The notes under the pieces are model-generated. The model saw only the letters and a list, made by a program, of their open reading frames with translations, was not told the origin of the DNA and searched no databases. Below, piece after piece: positions 53,601-59,600 of a DNA stretch of 64,000 nt. Position 1 is the first letter of the stretch. Each line of letters begins with the position of its first letter. The position numbers and the translations under genes are program-made. The stretch is from Apoderus coryli (Eukaryota; Arthropoda; Insecta; Coleoptera; Attelabidae): assembly GCA_911728435.2 (NCBI GenBank), contig OU452201.1, positions 8,060,001 to 8,124,000 of the forward strand, read 5' to 3'.

Positions 53601-56600
53601 GTAACCCATTAGATTATTTCAGAAACTACTTTGAATTGAATTTTGAAAATTTCAGTGTCTATATTGTCAAATATGATCTACGCAAATAATATAATAGCAA
53701 CGGCATAGCACTTCCGGTTATACCGGAAGTTGATGGCAACTTTGTTATTTTAAATGAAACACCCTATATATTATTACATTTTTGGATTATAAATAAAGTT
53801 TCAGACATATTTCATGTATCATGTCCTATACCTAACGTCAGTCATTTTTGACTTATATCAAGATTTATGTCAAAATTGACAGTTTGGGGTTCCATAAGAA
53901 TTCCGTTTTTCCTTGTAAATCAGTATTTAATAATTATTCTGCAGGTATTTTCTTATCAGGTGGGATATTCTTTTTCGAATTGACAAGACATTTTCTGATT
54001 AGTTTATACAGGGTGGTCAAAAAATTATATTGAAAACGGTTCAAGAAAAACAGTTGAAAGTCAATTTTTTCAAATGCAATGGGTATATTATTATTATTTT
54101 ATCTTCCTTAACATTAAAAAATAATGCAATTTTGTAATAGATTATCACTTTCTAAAATGCATAGTTTTCGAAATATCGTCATTTTAAATTTTTCTGCAGC
54201 GCCTACCGTTGTCTCTCTGGAAGCTAGCTAATTAATTTAGTTAGCCATGAAATTATGGTCATTTTAACGTCAAACTAAACGTCAAATTAATAAAAATGAA
54301 AAATACTTATTGATATTATAAATTTATTATTAATTCATGGAGAATAAAATAAAGTGATTAATATCACCTGTAGAGTATTAAACGAGAGAAACCCCCATTT
54401 GCTAACGATGACTAGAGAAATTAGGAAGAATTTTGAGAAATCATTTAGAGCAGGTTGGGAGGTATACAAATCAAGTATTACAACGAACTAAGACTAAAAT
54501 TTAAAATAATACAGCAGAAATGAACCGAAGATTAAACTAAATAAATTTTCAACTAAAAAAAGTTAATCAACTAACGATAACAAAAATAATTTAATTGTTC
54601 GATATGACCCCCATTTAAAATGACGATATTTCGAAAACTATGCATTTTAGAAAATAATAACCTATTACAAAATTGCATTATTTTTGAATGCTATGGAAGA
54701 TAAAATAATAATAATATACCCATTCCATTTGAAAAAATTGACTTTCAACTGTTTTTCTTGAACCATTTTCAATATAATTTTTTGACCACCCTGTATAAAC
54801 TAATCATAAAATGTCTTGTCAAATCGAAAAAGAAGATCGCACCTGATAAGAAAATACCTGCAAAATAATTATTAAATACTGATTTACAAGGAAAAAACGG
54901 AATTCTTATGGAGCCCTAAACTGTCAATGTTGACATAAATCTTGATATAAGTCAAAAACGACTGACGTTAGGTATAGGACATGATACATGAAATATGTCT
55001 GAAATGTTATTTAGAATCCAAAAATGTAATAATATATGGGGTATTCCATGTAAAATAACAAAGTTGCCGTCAACTTCCGGTATAACCGGAAGTGCTATGC
55101 CGTTGCTATTATATTATTTGAGTAGAGCATATCTGACAATATAGACACTGAAATTTTCAAAATTCAAGTCGAAGTAGTTTCTGAAATAATCTAATGGGTT
55201 GCCACCGTAGGACACCCTGTATATATTACAATTGAAATACAAAATTATGAAAGGTGGTACTGTGGGGTCATTGACAGAGCCTTCGCTTCGCATGCGGAAG
55301 GTTCTGGGTTCGAATTCTAGCTTTGAAAATATTTTTTTATATTTATAATGTCCAATAATATTTTATATATTTTTAATAATTTAACAATGACATATATTTA
55401 CTAACTTATTCAATAGATTATACCTTTTGTCTGCTTCAAAATATATAAACATGTTTCATAAAAAAAGTAATTTTCTAAGTGTCACAATATTGTCAAATCA
55501 ATCCGTAACTCAAACTAATATACAGGACGTTCATTAAGATGATACGTGAATACTGTCAGTCTTGGAGCACACATCGTCCAATTTGTTTAAATTTGTATCT
55601 GTTACCTATTGTTCTTTATTTATCTAATTTCGGTAATCTAAATTGTATAAATAGACCAACTTAAAATTATTCGAAATCTGCCTGCTCCAAAAGTTTGGAC
55701 ACGCAATCAAGTTAGTTTTAATAACTTTGATCAAATGGGTTGATAAGTATGCAGATTGTTTAATGTCTATGAATATTATCATCACAACACAACTTGAATA
55801 TTATACAGCTCATAACTTTCCTAACATTTTTTTGAATGTTTCTAAAGATTCCTTGAGTACTATTCTATATTGCTTCAATATCAACCATTCTCTTACTAAA
55901 GACGCCATAATACTATCAATATTATTTATTTCACCAGGAATATCGGCTATTAGAGGTTGTTCTTCTAGTGGTGCCAAATCTCGTTCAACAATCATTACAT
56001 TAATATCATACAAAATACTTTGTAGACAGCATTTTTGAAACCTCCATATCTTTACGTTATCGGTATCACAAGATTTCTTCAAAAACACTTCGAATAGCAC
56101 AGCAAATCTTTGAAACATATTATAAAACACTTTAACGGCATTATCAAAATCTTCACTTGTTAGTTCTTTTGGTATTTTCAACCATTCAAAATCATCGTAT
56201 TCAAATCCTTCTTCTAACTGTTTAGCGGTTTTATTAAATATCTTTTTTGTTATATCGTCTTTGACTTGTTCGATTTTGTCTATTGTGATTTCAATTTGTT
56301 GTATGCATGGTTCCAAAAGTTGGACGATGTTTTTAGAGGAATTTATCTCATTATCATTATGTCCTTCATAAAGATCAATCCACCAACACACATAATCTTC
56401 AGCCATTTTGAGATGAAACGAAAACTTTAATTTATATTCAATAATTTTTTTATAAAAATGCCACAAATTATTTTTGACAACAATAATTCGTGGTTATTTT
56501 TTGTTATTCAGTGGTAATGTCGTTGTCGAAAAAGAAATGTCAATTTTCTCTCGATGCCGAATAGAAACTATAAATTTATTTTCAATGAAATGGCAGAAGG

Positions 56601-59600
56601 TATGTAATAACGTAAAGTTAAGAATCTTTTTGTTACAGAACACGAAATCGAAGTGCCGTAACATATTGGTAAAAAGGTCGTTCGTCTTTTCTATACCGAA
56701 GCAATATACCTTACCTAAATTGAATAGCCAGGACTGAGTCAAGTTAGATTTGATGCCTAAATTGCTTGGAATTTATTTTTACGTTTCGATGGTATAAATA
56801 TACAAAAACGTTGTGCAACGCCTGTTAAAGTTGTTTAAACTATTTTTAGTCTTTGTTAATTAAAAATTTATCAATTTATAAAAATCAAAATGTATAAAAA
56901 AATACGATACAAAATAAATCAAATCAGCTTTGATTAGACGAATTATTGGTGGAATACATATAACAGAAGAATTAATGTTTTGGACTACTTGCCGTGTTGA
57001 TGGATCTTATTTTTAACGTAACTATAAACTGATTTAATCTTAATTTGTTTAGATTTTTTCAAAGGTGGTCCACGTGTCATATCCAGCTGAATCCTGGATC
57101 AACATACACTCCCAACAGTTTCACCGACTCTGACAGGGTTAGCTCAATGTTTTCAAATCTAATTTGAATGTTAATTCTGCCAATATAGGACAAAGCACAT
57201 CAGAAGAATTTTTTATTAACTTGATTGGTATGCTGTCAATGCCAGTAGATTTTTTGTTCGGAAACTTTGATATAACCCTCGCCACCTCATACTTTGTTAC
57301 TAAGAGTTTTATGAGAAAGGTAAATAACAAAAATGTCACAGAAATATCACTTTTACACTTGCATCGAGAGCAACAGTTTATTTTCTCTTAACAACAAATC
57401 GCTCCCTATAACTTTTTTCATTCGTTTTGAAACTCATTGTATAATGTCGTTTATTTACTAGCTAAACCAATAAATAACGTAATGCAGCATTATCATCAAT
57501 ACCAATTAGACTTGCTCAATACCTAACTTGATTAAGGTGTGGTCCAGTGATGTTGGATAAAAAAGGCTATTTTTCTTTATTTACATTAACACAAACTAAC
57601 TTTTCGATTCTGGTGGTGATTTTCCATATTTTCCTCAAAGGATTTAACATTTGCCAGATTCTCATTCAACTTTAGTTTAGTTTCTCACTCATCTATATAA
57701 ATTACAAATAGATATATACGACGTGGAGTGCAACCAAGCAATGTAGGAAGTAAAATAGCTAGAACAGCTTCAGAAATAAAGTGGGATGGTTTCAAATACA
57801 AATCTACATTTGCTTCGGACAGATTTAGGTTATGGCCCAAGGAACATTATACCGGGTGGCGAATGGTAGGAAATTATAAACTCTTGATTCCCGGCTTCCC
57901 AAAGTCGATTTAATAATTAATTACAAACGCTAAATTACAGCTAATGCCCAAATAAACCACAGTTTTGCACTAAACAATATCCTAATCTATCATAAAGTTC
58001 ACCTCTAATATTGGCGAGAATGTGAGGCGTTATTTTCACGTATTCTTGGCTGATCTTTAATGCCTTTAAATCTGGATACATTTCAGAAGTGTAAATTTTG
58101 GATTTTATATGTCCCCACAGATAAAAGTCATTTGGGACAAGGCCTCCAGATCTTGGAGGCCTTTTAATAGAACAATTTATTCCGATTACACAGTTATAAA
58201 AACAATTATTAAGAAATTCTTTCACTTCTCGGCTGTTGTGAGCATTGGAAACCAAATTTCTTCTTCCTTGGGAGCTAACTCTACTAGTGCTGGTAAAACT
58301 TGGTTAGCGATATAAGGCAGAACTACTAGCCATTGATTTGTGTGCACAGCAGTACTGTGCCCGAAATTGAATTAAGAACTTCTCTGATCGCCATAAAGGT
58401 TACAAGCTCATAGAAAACAATGTGGAAATGTCAAAAAAGACTCTCAACTATCGGGAAAAACAATAATCTGACTCTGGTCTGTATTCCTGCCCAATCAGGT
58501 TAGAGAACCGAGAGTGCTGAAGGAGAACTTATTGGATCAAGACTCGCATAGCGCTTAGCATCCCAAATACATACTTAATACCCGAATGACAACAAGTTCA
58601 GAACCTTTGATAGCAAGACCATTCAGGTTGTTTTATATCTCATTTGCGCTGCCTGGTTATTGCCATTTGAATCACTATCTCGAGATTGGGTATTTCAGAA
58701 AATTCCGAATGCGGCTTGTGCTTGGAGAATGATGAGACCGCGGAACATTTCTTGTGTCCTTGGCCGGCTGTTGCTACATGTAGATTCGCGACATTCGGTC
58801 AAGTATCCTCCGCAAATCTGAAAGAAAGCTCATCCAGCAAAATCATCCACCTCAGTAAGAATAGGTAGGAGCTACAATAGACCATTGTGTGGTCGAATTG
58901 GAGCGTCCGGTAAGATTTTGAATTTACGTACCTAGAAATATAATGAAGTGTAAGAAATTCTAAACGGGATAGAATAGTTTATGTACATTTTTGAATACTC
59001 GGAAGAGGCACAAATGAAAAAGTAATTTAGACTGATAGATTACTTAAATAACCAAATTTTCAAAACTTTCAGTCGAGGTTCACGATCTTGACTTTTGAAA
59101 TAAGATGTCAAATTACCCTAATAGGGCCAATTAAATGTTGGAGAATAAAAATCATGTAAAAGCTGGAAACAAATCAGAATGTATATAATAAATATTTGAA
59201 ATACATAAATCGATTCGCTTTTGTCAAGAGCTCTAAATAGGTAGTTTTCAGTCTAAAGTTTATTCCGTATTCGAACATCAGATCGACTATAATATTGATA
59301 GAGAATGTATCTATCTATTCCATGCTTATTTTACTTTTACCTTTAGCTTTTCTTTCAAGTATTATACATATAGTATAGCACAGAAGAAGAAAACTTTTCA
59401 TCTTTTTAATATAAACTGTAAACTAGATATATTGAAAAGTTTACACGAAATGCCAAACATGAAATAAATTCGTTATATCATACAAGGTTATATTCTAAAT
59501 AAAATAGAAAAGTTCGGAAAAGAATATTAGTTTTATCCTACCCATCTAACTTTAACTATATTATTTGTAGATACAGGGTTCTATTTCGTATAATATATAC

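Noticed and set aside
55250..55335. Functional tRNA-Ala gene
   Set aside because: The acceptor strands do not pair, so a mature tRNA could not form.
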